Source: Zea mays | Lineage: Eukaryota > Streptophyta > Magnoliopsida > Poales > Poaceae | Assembly (NCBI RefSeq): GCF_902167145.1 | Contig: NC_050099.1 | Location: 246,028,588 to 246,092,587, forward strand | DNA: 64,000 nt | Direction of reading: 5' to 3' | Shown here: positions 21,738 to 33,366 of the stretch, one piece after another | How the letters are laid out: the number at the start of each line of letters is the position of its first letter | How positions within the stretch are numbered: the first letter of the stretch is position 1 | The notes under the pieces: model-generated | Databases searched by the model: none | Seen by the model: only the letters and a program-made list of their open reading frames with translations | Told to the model about the DNA's origin: nothing | Made by a program: the position numbers and the translations under genes

Positions 21738-22949
21738 ATGTTGAAAAGAGTTGGATCTATGCTCAATGCATTTGGTATGTATTATGGTGAAACTTTTCTT
21801 AACAAGTCAGTGAGAAGAAAACCTAGTTCAACTGGCTATGATTGGGTGATGACAACAATTAGTAATCCAAACGATTGCTATGATATGTTTCGGATGAGTA
21901 GACCTCTTATTGAAAAGTTGCATGACTTGTTGATCTCATCATATGGACTGAAGACAACCGAAAATATGAGTTCTTTGGAAGCACTTTGTATGTTTTTATG
22001 GACTATTGGTGCCCCTCAATCTGTCGTTCAAGTAAAAAATAGATTTCAGAGGTCAAAAGAAACTATTAGTAGAAAGTTCTCAGAAGTGTTGAATTGCATA
22101 TTTCTCCTATCAAAAGATATTGTGAAGCCAAGAGATCCTCAATTTACTACTGTCCATGAAAGATTACTAGGCGACCGATTTCACCCTCATTTCAATGATT
22201 GTATTGGTGCAATTGATGGAACTCATATAAGGGTAGTTGTGCCATCCTCTAAATTGGTTCAACATGTTGGTCGACATGGATATCTCACCCAAAATGTACT
22301 GGCCATATGTGATTTCGACATGAGGTTCACTTTTATTGTTGCGGGATGGCCGGGTTCTGCACATGATATGAGAGTGTTCAATAATGCTCTAACAAAATAT
22401 GCCACTATTTTTCCACATCCTCCACCAGGTATCATATTGTTTATTATATAATTTCAATTTATAAATTATTATTGTCTACTCTCATATATCGGTGTATTTT
22501 TAGGTAAATATTATCTTGTTGACTCAGGATACCCTAATCGATCTGGATATCTAGCACCATATAAAGGAACAAAATATCATTTACCTGAGTATCGAGCGGG
22601 TCCCCGACCTAGCGGAAAAAAGGAGACATTTAACTATTTGCATTCATCTCTGCGTAATGTGATTGAACGCTCATTTGGTGTTTTGAAGATGAAGTGGAGA
22701 ATTCTGTTACACCTACCCAGTTATCCTATGGCCAAACAATCCAAAATAATACATGCATGTATGGCTCTTCATAATTTTATTCGTGACAGTTCTTTGGCAG
22801 ATAAAGAATTTGACCGTTGTGATGAAGATGAAGATTATATGCCAATGCCATCATCTCAGCCTAGTACTAGTCAATTTGGGGATGAAGAAGGTGACATGAA
22901 TGCCTTCCGTGATAATATTGCTAATGCAATATTTGCCAATGTCAATTGA
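21738..22949 (+). CDS. PIF/Harbinger DDE transposase
   Basis: It cuts and rejoins the element ends in the nucleus. Exons 21738-22428 and 22504-22949 give 378 residues from the first in-frame ATG. The open frame extends back to an acceptor-like TTTGTAG at 21668, so an upstream exon may exist. The C-terminal two thirds match the DDE_Tnp_4-type transposase: FLWTIGAPQSVVQVKNRFQRSKETISRKF, GAIDGTHIRVVVP, YLTQNVLAICDFDMRFTFIVAGWPGSAHDMRVF. The catalytic triad is present as D160 (AIDGTH), D237 (YYLVDSGYPN, after the intron) and E285 (VIERSFGVLKMKWRIL), with 47 residues between the second D and E. KIIHACMALHNFIRD near the end is also typical. No stops or frameshifts are seen, so the protein may be functional. 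Confidence 0.93.
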
Positions 22950-23124
22950 ATTATTTTTTTTCAAATTATTTATGTAATAAATTATGAATACTCAGAAACG
23001 TTTGTTACATTGTTCATCTCATATATGAGTTTCAACCTAGTACAAATATAGAGGGCATTCTTGTCTTCCTCATACAAAAGAATCCTATTAACAACTCAAA
23101 TAATCTGGGTAAACAAACATGACT

Positions 23125-23205
23125 ACTCAGATTATATAATCCAGATTATATAATCCAGATTATATAATCCTCCAAAAATAATCCAGATTATATAATCCAT
23201 GGGGT
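23125..23205. repeat. Right subterminal ATTATATAAT repeats of Harbinger element
   Basis: Four close copies of CAGATTATATAATCC, three of them directly adjacent, then one after a short spacer, lie just inside the right TIR. They match the motif at the left end. Confidence 0.75.
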
Positions 23206-23222
23206 AAACAAACAGGCCCTTA

Positions 23223-23319
23223 CTCTTCTTTTGCATTTTTTTATTCTATCACTTGTAATAAAAGGGAGGGCTATCACTAGTTAGTTAAAAAAATAGTCTA
23301 AAGTATCTCTGGTGCATCT
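23223..23319. repeat. Right half of duplicated kinase-upstream segment
   Basis: It continues the segment begun at 19094 on the other side of the Harbinger element and matches 26557-26653 (shared AATAAAAGGGAGGGCTATCA, TAGTCTAAAGTATCTCTGG). After GGTGCATCT the two copies diverge. Confidence 0.85.
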
Positions 23320-24159
23320 CCTACTAATTAAGCATGGACTGTGGGCGCCTGGGGCGTCCATGGCTCCGCCTCCCTATCACTGCCATACTGGCCCTACCAA
23401 TAACCTCGTGTCCCATCTCGCCTGCCCCACAGATCAATCAAGCACCGGCCGCCACACCTCGCCTCGCCTTCCCCGCAACGGCGATGCCAGAATCCCCTCC
23501 ACCCGGCCATGCCCACACCACGCCTCGAATCCGCGATCTCCAACCATGGACGCCATCAGCGCCCCCAATCCCATGCCCTAGAAGCCCTTTCGTGGCTGCC
23601 TCATAATCCCTTCCGCGGATGCCGCAGAATCCCATCTGACGCCATCAGCGCCCACCATGCCATGCCCCAGAATCCCGTCCGCGGTTGCCGCTCCAATCCC
23701 TTCCGCGGATGCCGCATAATCCCAACTGACGTAATCAGCGCCCCGTCTGTGGTTGGTTGCCGCAGATTCACCATCAACGTTCATCGTTCCATCCTCCCGT
23801 CCGCGGTTGGTTGCCGCAGAATCGCATCCGAAGTAATCATGCTCTCGACCATGCCTTGCCTCGATTCCGGGATCTCCAATCCCGGACGCCATCAGCGTCC
23901 GCCATCACCAATTTGGAAACACCGGTGGAGGGGATTCTGCGGCAACCAACCATGGACGGGAGATCCACACCATTTTGCCAATGTCACCGCAGATCCAGTC
24001 ACACCAATATTAAAATGATGGCAGCCCCTATCATCATCCGCTCATCCTCTTCTCACCCTCCTAAACGTCCAGTTCCTATGTTCGCGTCATCCCTTTCATC
24101 CGTTAGTTCCCGTGTGCGCTCCTTCCCTTTCATCTGTCTGCGCGCCTTCACTTTCATCT
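23320..24159 (+). other. GC-rich block, possible 5' exon of a chimeric unit
   Basis: Origin not recognised. The block contains several imperfect repeats of CCGCAGAATCCC / CGCATAATCCC and GACGCCATCAGCG, suggesting internal duplication. Short frames occur in all phases without domains. It ends in a strong splice-donor-like CTG/GTGAGT at 24159-24165, and the next good acceptor is the WDR5-like exon at 25372, so it could be a leader exon. Confidence 0.4.
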
Positions 24160-24277
24160 GGTGAGTCCCGATTACATCCCAATCCTTCTTTTTGTTGTGT
24201 GTCTGTGTGAAAATTGGAGATGTGTGAGATGCAGTGTGTCGATGGCACCTTTTAATTTTTACATCCCAATCCTTCTT

Positions 24278-25230
24278 TTAGTAGTTCATCTGAATGCTAC
24301 ACAGACACACATGATTATCATAGTGTTTTTGTCTGGTATTATGAGAGATAAGCACTTCCATTTGCATTACAACTGATGTTCAATTGATCTGAACAATACT
24401 AAAAATTAATTAGTAGTTCATCTGAATACTACACAGACACACATGATTATCATAGTGTTTTTGCCTGGTATTATGAGAGATAAGCACTTCCATTTACACT
24501 TCAGCTGATGTTCAATTGATCTGAACAATACTAAAAATTACTTAGTAGTTCATCTGAATACTACACAGAGAGTGTTTTTGCCTGGTATTATGAGAGATAA
24601 GCACTTCCACTTGCACTTCAGCTGATGTTCAATTGATCTGAACAATACTAAAAATTACTTAGTAGGTCATCTGAATACTACACAGACACACATGATTATC
24701 ATAGTGTTTTTGCCTGGTATTATGAGAGATAAGCACTTCCATTTGCACTTCAGCTGATGTTCAATTGATCTGAACATAACTAAAAATTAATTAGTAGGTC
24801 GTCTGAATGCTACACAGACACGCATAATTATCATAGTGTTTTTGCCTGGTATTATGAGAGATAAGCACTTCCATTTGCACTTCAGCTGATGTTCAATTGA
24901 TCTGAACAATACTAAAAATTAATTAGTAGGTCGTCTGAATGCTACACAGACACACATGATTATCAGTGTTTTTGCCTGGTATTATGAGAGATAAGCACTT
25001 CCATTTGCACTTCAGCTGATGTTCAATTTATCTGAACAATACTAAAAATTACTTAGTAGTTCATCTGAATACTACACAGTCATGCATGATTATCATAGTG
25101 TTTTTGCCTGGTATTATGAGAGATAAGCACTTCCATTTGCATTTCAGTTGATGTTCAATTGATCTGAACAATACTAAAAATTAATTAGTAGTTCATCTGA
25201 ATACTACACAGACACGCATGATTATTAAGT
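24278..25230. repeat. Minisatellite, about 131 bp unit, roughly seven copies
   Basis: Units start TTAGTAGTTCATCTGAAT (or TTAGTAGGTCGTCTGAAT) near 24278, 24410, 24541, 24659, 24791, 24923, 25053 and a partial one at 25184. Each contains TACACAGACACACATGATTA, TTTTTGCCTGGTATTATGAG and GATGTTCAATTGATCTGAAC. The third is shorter by about 14 bp. Copies are close to identical, so expansion is recent. The array lies in the putative intron before the WDR5-like exon. Confidence 0.92.
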
Positions 25231-25242
25231 CTGTGTAGCTAA

Positions 25243-25662
<420 letters not shown>

Positions 25663-26467
25663 TCAACTTGTAGGTGTCTGCTTCCCATGGAGATGGACTG
25701 TAAGACTACGCTCAGACCACACCTAAACAACACTTGCTATGGATATGAATCGCTATTCTAGATACGTTTACATTAACCATGCGAGCTTTGTTTTATTCTG
25801 ATGTGTTATCCTAAGTTGTGAATGTCGAATAAATCAACATCTCGTCATCTCTAATAATGTTGTGATATGTTATGCCCAACGGCTGTATTCCAATCAATAT
25901 TGATTTATTTTGCAAAGTTTGCCACTCTAAGATACAAGATACTTTGTTGTTAATTGTCTAGAAGGCACGTCGCTTAGATAGAGCAACTTTGTAGCCATTG
26001 TTTTTATGTCTCTTTCACTGGTTTTGGTAGTCGTTGCAATAGCCTCCCTGTATTCTTTTAGCTAGGCCTTCATTGTTGTAACTGTCTCTAACACTTCTAT
26101 TCACAATTCTAGCAATGGAACTGCCCAATGGAACTTTATTCTTGCTTCATCGGTATAGTTGTAAGCTTTCTTCTTATTTGCAATAATGTGTTGTTTGTTA
26201 TTGAGTATCCTTTTAATTGAGTCCACATATTTATAATAACATTACATATTTATATCATCAATATAATATTAGTGTCACAGTGATATTTTACTACGGATTT
26301 TGTATATCATAGTGACATTTGTCGTTATGTATTGATGTTTTATACTCACGTTGTTTGGTTGCTGGACTAGCGTTCGGCTGCTGCTTCTGCAGCAATAGTT
26401 GCTGCTGCTACGTCACGTTATATAAAAAGTAAATATTGTAGCATTTGCAGCTACCACAACCCTTAAA
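25663..26467. other. Non-coding flank of the WDR5-like fragment
   Basis: No gene is visible. The first part may be the 3' UTR of the captured gene. From 26370 there is a CTGCTGCTTCTGCAGCAATAGTTGC-type palindromic patch. The block ends where the second copy of the kinase-upstream segment begins. Confidence 0.4.
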
Positions 26468-26653
26468 CCTGCATGCCACTCTTCTGTTTCAGGCCTTCAA
26501 AAGGGAGGGCCCACAGCCCAGCCCAAAGCTTGCCAAGACCAGAAACAATAGCTTTACTCTTATTTTGCAATTTTTTATTGTAATACTTGTAATAAAAGGG
26601 AGGGCTATCACTAGTTAGTTAAAAAAATAGTCTAAAGTATCTCTGGTGCATCT
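26468..26653. repeat. Uninterrupted copy of the kinase-upstream segment (empty site)
   Basis: 186 bp with clear identity to 19094-19182 plus 23223-23319. The single TTA at 26554-26556 corresponds to the duplicated TTA around the Harbinger element, so this is a paralogous empty site. Confidence 0.9.
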
Positions 26654-26918
26654 AAATTAGAAGAATAAAAGATGAATTGAGGCGATGTTTGGTTTAGCTC
26701 ATGTCACATCGAACATTCACTAAGCTTCGAACCATGGTGCATCTAAATTTGAATGCATATACGAGTATTAAAAATGAACGCCGTACCACATTCACTAAGC
26801 TTCGAACCATGGTCTTTATGGAGAAAAGCACTCTTCTCTAAGCATTACATCTCAAGTTGGTTTGTGTTATACAAAGAAACAATATATAATATATAGAAAT
26901 CGTAGTGATGCACGAGTA
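26654..26918. other. Spacer with a 26 bp direct repeat
   Basis: The sequence CATTCACTAAGCTTCGAACC followed by ATGGT occurs twice (near 26710 and 26790). No gene is seen. Confidence 0.5.
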
Positions 26919-28379
26919 ACAAACTAGTATAAAACTATATTTGTCTTGGCCTAGGTACATCCTAGAGACCTTAATAGTGGCATAAGAATGTCTAGGTCAC
27001 GATAGTTCTAGTCCCTCCAAAAGACGTGAAACCAGTGAGCTATATCACAAAAAATGGTGAAAATATGAATACCTATCTGAGAGCATCGGATGTCAAAAAT
27101 CTATAATAGAAAGTGGGCATAAGAAAAAAAGATATGTGGTTGAACACATAGATTTCTATACTTGACATGCCAGAACAAACAAAAATAACAGTAATCACAA
27201 ACCAAAAACAACGAAAAAAACTCATGACCCCGCAAATTTAAGATTATCATGGGTGTAGCAAATGCAAATAACACTTTATTTGTGAGTACAAACTAGCTAG
27301 AAAAATGTTGTCTCAACCTAGGTACACCCTATAGGACTTAATAGTGGCATAAGTATGTTTGGGACTCGGTAGTTCTAGGCCTCCAAAAAAACGAAAACCT
27401 ATGAGCTATAGCTCACAAAAAGTAAAAGCTTGAAATCTATTGCGAGAGCATTGGATGTCAAAAAATTATACTAAAAGTGAGTGATAGAAAAATAACATAT
27501 AGTTGAGTGACTAGATCGCCATATTTGACATATTAAAACAAACAAAAACACTAGGATCATAAACCCAAAATAGCGAAGAATAACTCATGACCCCGAGAGT
27601 TTGAGCTCCCCACGGTGTAGTAAATCCAAAGAACTCTTTGCTTGTGAGTACAAACTAGCTAGAAAAATGTTGTCTCGACATAAGTACATCCTAGTGTTCT
27701 TAATAGTGTCCAAAGAATGCCCGAGACTCAATACTTATAGTCCCCCAAAACACCTGAAGTCATTGAGCTATAGCTCACAAAAAAATAGTGAAAACATAAA
27801 AATTAGTACGATAGCATGAAACATAAAATTCTACACTAGGAAGCCGGAACAAGAAAAACAACATGTGGTTGAGTGTCTAGATTGTAATATTTGACATGGT
27901 AGAATAAAGAAAAACCATTAGTATCACAAACCCAAAACAGCGAAAAAAACTCATGGCCCTGACATTTGAGCTCGTCTCGGATATAGTAAATCCTAAGTAC
28001 TCGTTGTTTGTGAGTAGAAACTAACTAGAAAAATATTATCTCAACGTAGATTAATCCTAGAAGTCTTAATAATGGCTTAAGAATTTCTAGGACTTGATAG
28101 TTCTAAGATCCACAAAGGACTTGAAACCAATGAGATATAGCTCACGAAAAAGTGTAAACATAAAAATCGGCCTGAAAGCATTATATGTAAAAAATATACA
28201 ATAGAAGGTGAGCCTAAGAAAAACGATATGTGGTTGAGTGACTAAATTTCTATGTTTGACATGACATAATAAAAAAGCATATAAGTCACAAACCCAAAAA
28301 AAACGAAAAAAACCTATAACCCTGAGTATTTAGGTTGTAGTAAATCTAATGAACTTGTTATTTGTTAGTAGAAACTAAG
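26919..28379. repeat. Degenerate tandem satellite, monomer about 360 bp (left part)
   Basis: About four monomers begin ACAAACTAG(CTAG)AAAA near 26919, 27288, 27650, 28017 and a last partial near 28369. Shared landmarks are CTTAATAGTGGCATAAGAAT, GAGCTATAGCTCACAAAA, ATGTGGTTGAGTGACTAGAT, AACTCATGACCCCGA and GTGTAGTAAAT. Monomer size is in the range of the maize knob repeat TR-1, but identity with it is not established here. The array stops where the Sirevirus begins. Confidence 0.8.
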
Positions 28380-29691
28380 TGATAGTCGCCTAGAGGGGGG
28401 GGTGAATAGGGCGAAACTGAAATTTACAAATATAAACACAACTACAAGCCGGGTTAGTGTTAGAAATAAAAACGAGTCCGCGAGAGAGAGGGTGCAAAAC
28501 AAATCGCAAGCAAATGAAGATTGTGACACGCGGATTTGTTTTACCGAGGTTCGGTTCTCGCAAACCTACTCCCCGTTGAGGAGGCCACAAAGGCCGAGTC
28601 TCTTTCAACCCTTCCCTCTCTCAAACGGTCCCTCGGACCGAGTGAGCTTCTCTTCTCAAATCACTTGGGAATCAAACTTCCCGCAAGGACCACCACACAA
28701 TTGGTGTCTCTTGCCTCAATTACAAGTGAGCGTTTGATCATAAGAAAGAATGCCAAAGAAAAGAAGTGATCCAAGCGCAAGAGCTCAAATGAACACTACA
28801 AATCACTCTCTAGTCACTAAGGCTTTGTGTGGAGTTGGGAGAGGATTTGATATCTTTTGGTGTGCTTTGCAATGAATGCTAGCTCTTGTATAGTGGTTGG
28901 AAGCTGGAAAACTTGGATGCCATGAATGGTGGGGTGGTTGGGGTATTTATAGCCCCAACCACCAAACATGACCGTTGGTGGAGGCTGTCTGTCGTATGGT
29001 GCACCGGACAGTCCGGTGCACACCGGACATGTCCGGTGCACCAGCCACGTCACCAAAGCCGTTGGAATTTGACCGTTGGAGTTCTGTCTTCTGGGCCCGC
29101 CTCGATGTCCGGTGCACACTAGACATATACTGTTCAATGTCCGGTGTGCCAGTGCGCGCGTGTCTGACTTCTGCGCGCTTCTGGCGCGCATTAAATGCGC
29201 CTGCAGGTGACCGTTGGCGCGAAGTAGCCGTTGCTCCGCAGTCGCACCGGACAGTCCGGTGTACACCGGACATGTCCGGTGAATTATAGCGGAGCAGCCG
29301 CTGCGTTTTTCCCGAAGCTGGCGAGTTTCTGAGGCCGCTCTTCCTTGGAGCACCGGACACTGTCCGGTGTACACCGGACAGTCCGGTGAATTATAACGGA
29401 GTGCCTCTGGAATTTCCCGAAGGTGGCGAGTTTGAGTTGGAGTCCTCTGGTGCACCGGACACTGTCCGGTGTACACCGGACAGTCCGGTGCGCTAGACCA
29501 GAGGTGCCTTCGGTTGTCCCTTTGCTCCTTTGTTGAACCCAATACTTGGTCATTTTATTGGCTGAGTGTGAACCTTTTACACCTGTATAATCTATACACT
29601 TAGGGCAAGCTAGTTAGTCCAATTATTTGTGTTGGGCAATTCAACCACCAAAATCAATTGGGAAAATAGGTGTAAGCCTAATTCCCTTTCA
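28380..29691 (-). repeat. 3' LTR of outer Sirevirus
   Basis: On the minus strand it starts TGAAAGGGAATTAGG and ends GGCGACTATCA. It contains several CACCGGACAGTCCGGTG-type palindromes (near 29005-29040, 29240-29280, 29350-29395, 29453-29491) and a TATA box CTATAAATA (minus strand, about 28944-28952). The polypurine tract AAAAAGGGGGAGAT lies at 29692-29705. Confidence 0.93.
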
Positions 29692-30478
29692 ATCTCCCCC
29701 TTTTTAGTGATTGATGCCAACACAAACCAAAGCAAGTATAGAAATGCATAATTGAACTAGTTTGCATAATGTAAGTGCAAAAGGTTGCTTGGAATTGAGC
29801 CAATATAAATACTTACAAGATATACATGGATTGTTTCTTTATTTTTAACATTTTGGACCACGCTTGCACCACATGTTTTGTTTTTGCAAACTATTAGTCA
29901 AAGGTAAATGAATAAGATTTTGCAAAGCATTTTCAAGATTTGAAATTTTCTCCCCCTGTTTCAAATGCTTTTCTTTTGACTAAACAAAACTCCCCCTAAA
30001 TGAGATCCTCCTCTTAGTGTTCAAGAGGGTTTTGATATACCATTTTTAAAATACTGCTTTCTCCCCCTTTTTAACACAATAAGATACCAATTGAAAATAC
30101 TCTGTGAAAAACTAAGTTTTTGAAATTGGTGGTGGTGCGGTCCTTTTGCTTTGGGCTCATACTTTCTCCCCCTTTAGCATGAATCGCCAAAAACGGAATC
30201 ATTAGAGCCCTCGAAGTACTTTCTTCCCCTTTAGTCATAAATAAGTGAGTTAAGATTATACCAAAGACGAAGTCATTTTTCTCTCTCCCCCAAAGATGGA
30301 GAGTGGCTTGGAGCGACGGCGAAGGATGAGTTACGGAGTGGAAGCCTTTGTCTTCGCCGAAGACTCCAATTCCCTTTCAATACACCTATGACTTAGTTTG
30401 AAATAGACTTGAAAAACACATTAGTCATAGCATATGAAAGAGACATGATCAAAGGTATAAAAGAGCTATGTGTGCAAT
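29692..30478 (-). other. 3' non-coding region with multiple polypurine tracts
   Basis: Read on the minus strand the stretch carries repeated GGGGGAG motifs (plus-strand CTCCCCC near 29693, 29952, 29990, 30062, 30167, 30286) between the pol stop and the LTR. Repeated PPT-like motifs here are a known Sirevirus hallmark. Confidence 0.75.
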
Positions 30479-31230
30479 TTAGCAAAAGAAATTGCGCGAA
30501 TCAAGAATATTGAGCTCATGCCTAAGTTTGTTAAAAGTTTGTTCATCAAGAGGCTTGGTAAAGATATCGGCTAATTGATCTTTAGTGTTGATGTAAGAAA
30601 TCTCGATATCTCCCTTTTGTTGGTGATCCCTAAGAAAATGATACCGAATGGCTATGTGTTTAGTGCGGCTATGTTCGACGGGATTATCCGCCATCTTGAT
30701 TGCACTCTCATTATCATATAGCAAAGGGACTTTGGTTAATTTGTAACCGTAGTCCCGCAGGGTTTGCCTCATCCAAAGCAATTGCGTGCAACAATGGCCT
30801 GCGACAATGTACTCGGCTTCGGCGGTGGAAAGAGCGACCGAATTTTGCTTCTTTGAAGCCCAAGACACCAAGGATCTTCCCAAGAACTGGCAAGTCCCCG
30901 ATGTGCTCTTTCTATTGATTTTACACCCTACCCAATCGGCATCCGAATAACCAATCAAATCAAATGTGGATCCCCTAGGATACCAAAGCCCAAACTTAGG
31001 AGTGTAAGCCAAATATCTCAAGATTCGTTTTACGGCCGTAAGGTGAGCTTCCTTAGGGTCGGCTTGGAATCTTGCACACATGCATACGGAAAGCATAATA
31101 TCTGGTCGAGATGCACATAAATATAGCAAAGAACCTATCATCGACCGATATACCTTTTGATCCACGGACTTACCTCCCGTGTCGAGGTCGAGATGCCCAT
31201 TAGTTCCCATGGGTGTCTTGATGGGCTTGG
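30479..31230 (-). pseudogene. Outer Sirevirus pol, C-terminal part (RT end and RNase H)
   Basis: The frame begins at [20 protein letters not shown] and ends ILDSRNFFC with a stop at 30479. It contains SASRPDI-like and RNase H landmarks ([41 protein letters not shown]). It lacks its upstream half because the inner Sirevirus inserted at 31230; the missing part is at 40686-41432. Confidence 0.9.
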
Positions 31231-32535
31231 TGATAGTCGCCTAGAGGGGGGGGGGGGTGAATAGGGCGAAACTGAAATTTACAAATATAAACACAACTAC
31301 AAGCCGGGTTAGCGTTAGAAATATAAACGAGTCCGCGAGAGAGGGCGCAAAACTAATCCCAAGCGAATAAGCTAGTGAGACACGGAGATTTGTTTTACCG
31401 AGGTTCGGTTCTTGCAAACCTACTCCCCGTTGAGGAGGCCACAAAGGCCGGGTCTCTTTCAACCCTTCCCTCTCTCAAACGGTCCCTCGGACCGAGTGAG
31501 CTTCTCTTCTCAAATCAAAGCCGGGAACAAAACTTCCCGCAAGGGCCACCACACAATTGGTGCCTCTTGCCTTGATTACAAAGGAGTTTTGATCACAAGA
31601 ACAAGTGAGAAAGAAAAGAAGCAATCCAAGCGCAAGAGCTCAAAAGAAACACGGCAAATCTCTCTCTCTAATCACTAAAGCCTTTTGTGGAATTGGAGAG
31701 GATTTGATCTCTTTTGGTGTGTCTAGAATTGAATGCTAGAGCTCTTGTAGTGGTTGAGAAGTGGAAAACTTGGATGCAATGAATGGTGGGGTGGTTGGGG
31801 TATTTATAGCCCCAACCACCAAACTTGACCGTTGGCTGGAGGCGTCTGCTCGATGGCGCACCGGACAGTCCGGTGCCCCCGCCACGTCATCACTGCCGTT
31901 GGATTCTAGCCGTTGGAGCTTCTGACTTGTGGGCCCGCCTGGGTGTCCGGTGCACACCGGACAAGTACTGTTTGATGTCCGGTGTGCCAGCATGGGCGAT
32001 TCTGACTCCTGCGCGCGCAGAGCGCGCATTAAATGCGCGGCAGAGAGCCGTTGGCGCGGAGATGACCGTTGCTCCGGAGTCGCACCGGACAGTCCGGTGT
32101 ACACCGGACAGTCCGGTGAATTATAGTGGACGAGCCGTTGGCTTTTCCGAAGCTGGCGAGTTCCTGAGGCCGACCTCTCTTGGCGCACCGGACACTGTCC
32201 GGTGTACACCGGACAGTCTGGTGAATTATAGCCGAGTCGCCCTGGAAATTCCCGAAGGTGGCGAGTTGAGTCTGAGTCCCCTGGTGCACCGGACAGGTAC
32301 TATTCACTGTCCGGTGGCACACCGGACAGTCCGGTGCGCCAGACCAGGGGTGCCTTCGGTTGCCCCTTTGCTCCTTTATTGAATCCAAAACTTGGTCTTT
32401 TTATTGGCTGAGGGTGAACCTTTTACACCTGTATAATCTACACACTTGGGCAAACTAGTTAGTCCAATTATTTGTGTTGGGCAATTCAACCACCAAAATT
32501 ATTTAGGAACTAGGTGTAAGCCTAATTCCCTTTCA
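31231..32535 (-). repeat. 3' LTR of inner Sirevirus
   Basis: TG...CA on the minus strand, with a TATA box at about 31801-31809 and CACCGGACAGTCCGGTG palindromes. The PPT AAAAAGGGGGAGAT lies at 32536-32549. Compared with the 5' LTR it lacks one palindrome unit near 31870. Confidence 0.94.
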
Positions 32536-33366
32536 ATCTCCCCCTTTTTGGTGATTGATGCCAACACAAACCAAAGCAAATATAGAAGTGCACAATTGAA
32601 CTAGTTTGCATAATGTAAGTGTAAAGGTTGCTTGGAATTAAGCCAATATAACTACTTACAAGATATGCATGGAATGTTTCTTTCTTATTTAACATTTTGG
32701 ACCACGCTTGCACCACATGTTTTGTTTTTGCAAACTCTTTTGTAAATCATTTTCAAAGTTCTTTTGCAAATAGTCAAAGGTAAATGAATAAGATTTTTGC
32801 AAAGCATTTTCAAGATTTGAAATTTTCTCCCTCTGTTTCAAATGCTTTTCCTTTGACTAAGCAAAACTCCCCCTAAATTAAATCCTCCTCTTAGTGTTCA
32901 AGAGGGTTTTGATATATCATTTTGAAATACTACTTTCTCCCCTTTTTGAACACAATAGGAAAACCAATTGATAAATATTCAACACTAAGTTTTTGAAATC
33001 TGTGTGGTGGTGCGGTCCTTTTGCTTTGGGCTCCTTTCTCCCCCTTTTTGGCATGAATCGCCAAAAACGGAATCATTAGAGCCCGCAAAGTGCTTTCTTC
33101 ACTTTGGGTCATAAATAAATGAGTTAAGATTATACCAAAGACGAAGTCCTTTTGCTTGGTGCTCATGTTTTCTCCCCCTAGAACGGAGAGTTGCTTGGAG
33201 CGACGGCGAAGGATGAGTTACGTAGTGGAAGCCTTTGTCTTCGCCGAAGACTCCAATTCCCTTTCAATATACCTATGACTTGGTTTGAAATAGACTTGAA
33301 AACACATTAGTCATAGCATACAAAAGAGACATGATCAAAGGTATTTAAAAGAGCAATGTGTACAAT
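32536..33366 (-). other. 3' non-coding region of inner Sirevirus with polypurine tracts
   Basis: Several CTCCCCC motifs (plus strand) occur between the pol stop and the 3' LTR, near 32538, 32868, 33039 and 33172, plus CTCCCTC near 32827. They are arranged as in the outer element. No coding sequence is seen. Confidence 0.75.

Larger units (their letters stand above)
19183..23219 (+). mobile_element. Complete PIF/Harbinger transposon
   Basis: 4037 bp. Terminal inverted repeats GGGCCTGTTTGTTTACCCC (left) and GGGGTAAACAAACAGGCCC (right) are flanked by TTA on both sides (19180-19182 and 23220-23222). It carries the two genes expected of an autonomous element, a Myb/SANT-like ORF1 and a DDE transposase, both on the plus strand and both open through plausible introns. 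The uninterrupted paralogous site at 26554-26556 confirms the boundaries. The GC-rich part at 19440-20000 looks like leader or captured DNA with no credible frame of its own. Confidence 0.94.

Noticed and set aside
23509..24164. Frames in the GC-rich block before the minisatellite
   Set aside because: Internal repeats create similar Pro/Ser/Arg-rich frames in several phases; none joins in a recognisable way to the WDR5-like exon.
24278..25230. CRISPR-like array
   Set aside because: Units are contiguous and fully repeated with no unique spacers, and the setting is a plant genome; it is a minisatellite.
28817..29542. Frames of 130-240 codons in the LTRs with repeated HRTVRCTPDS-like sequence
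   Set aside because: They are translations of the CACCGGACAGTCCGGTG palindromes and recur in all LTR copies in several frames.
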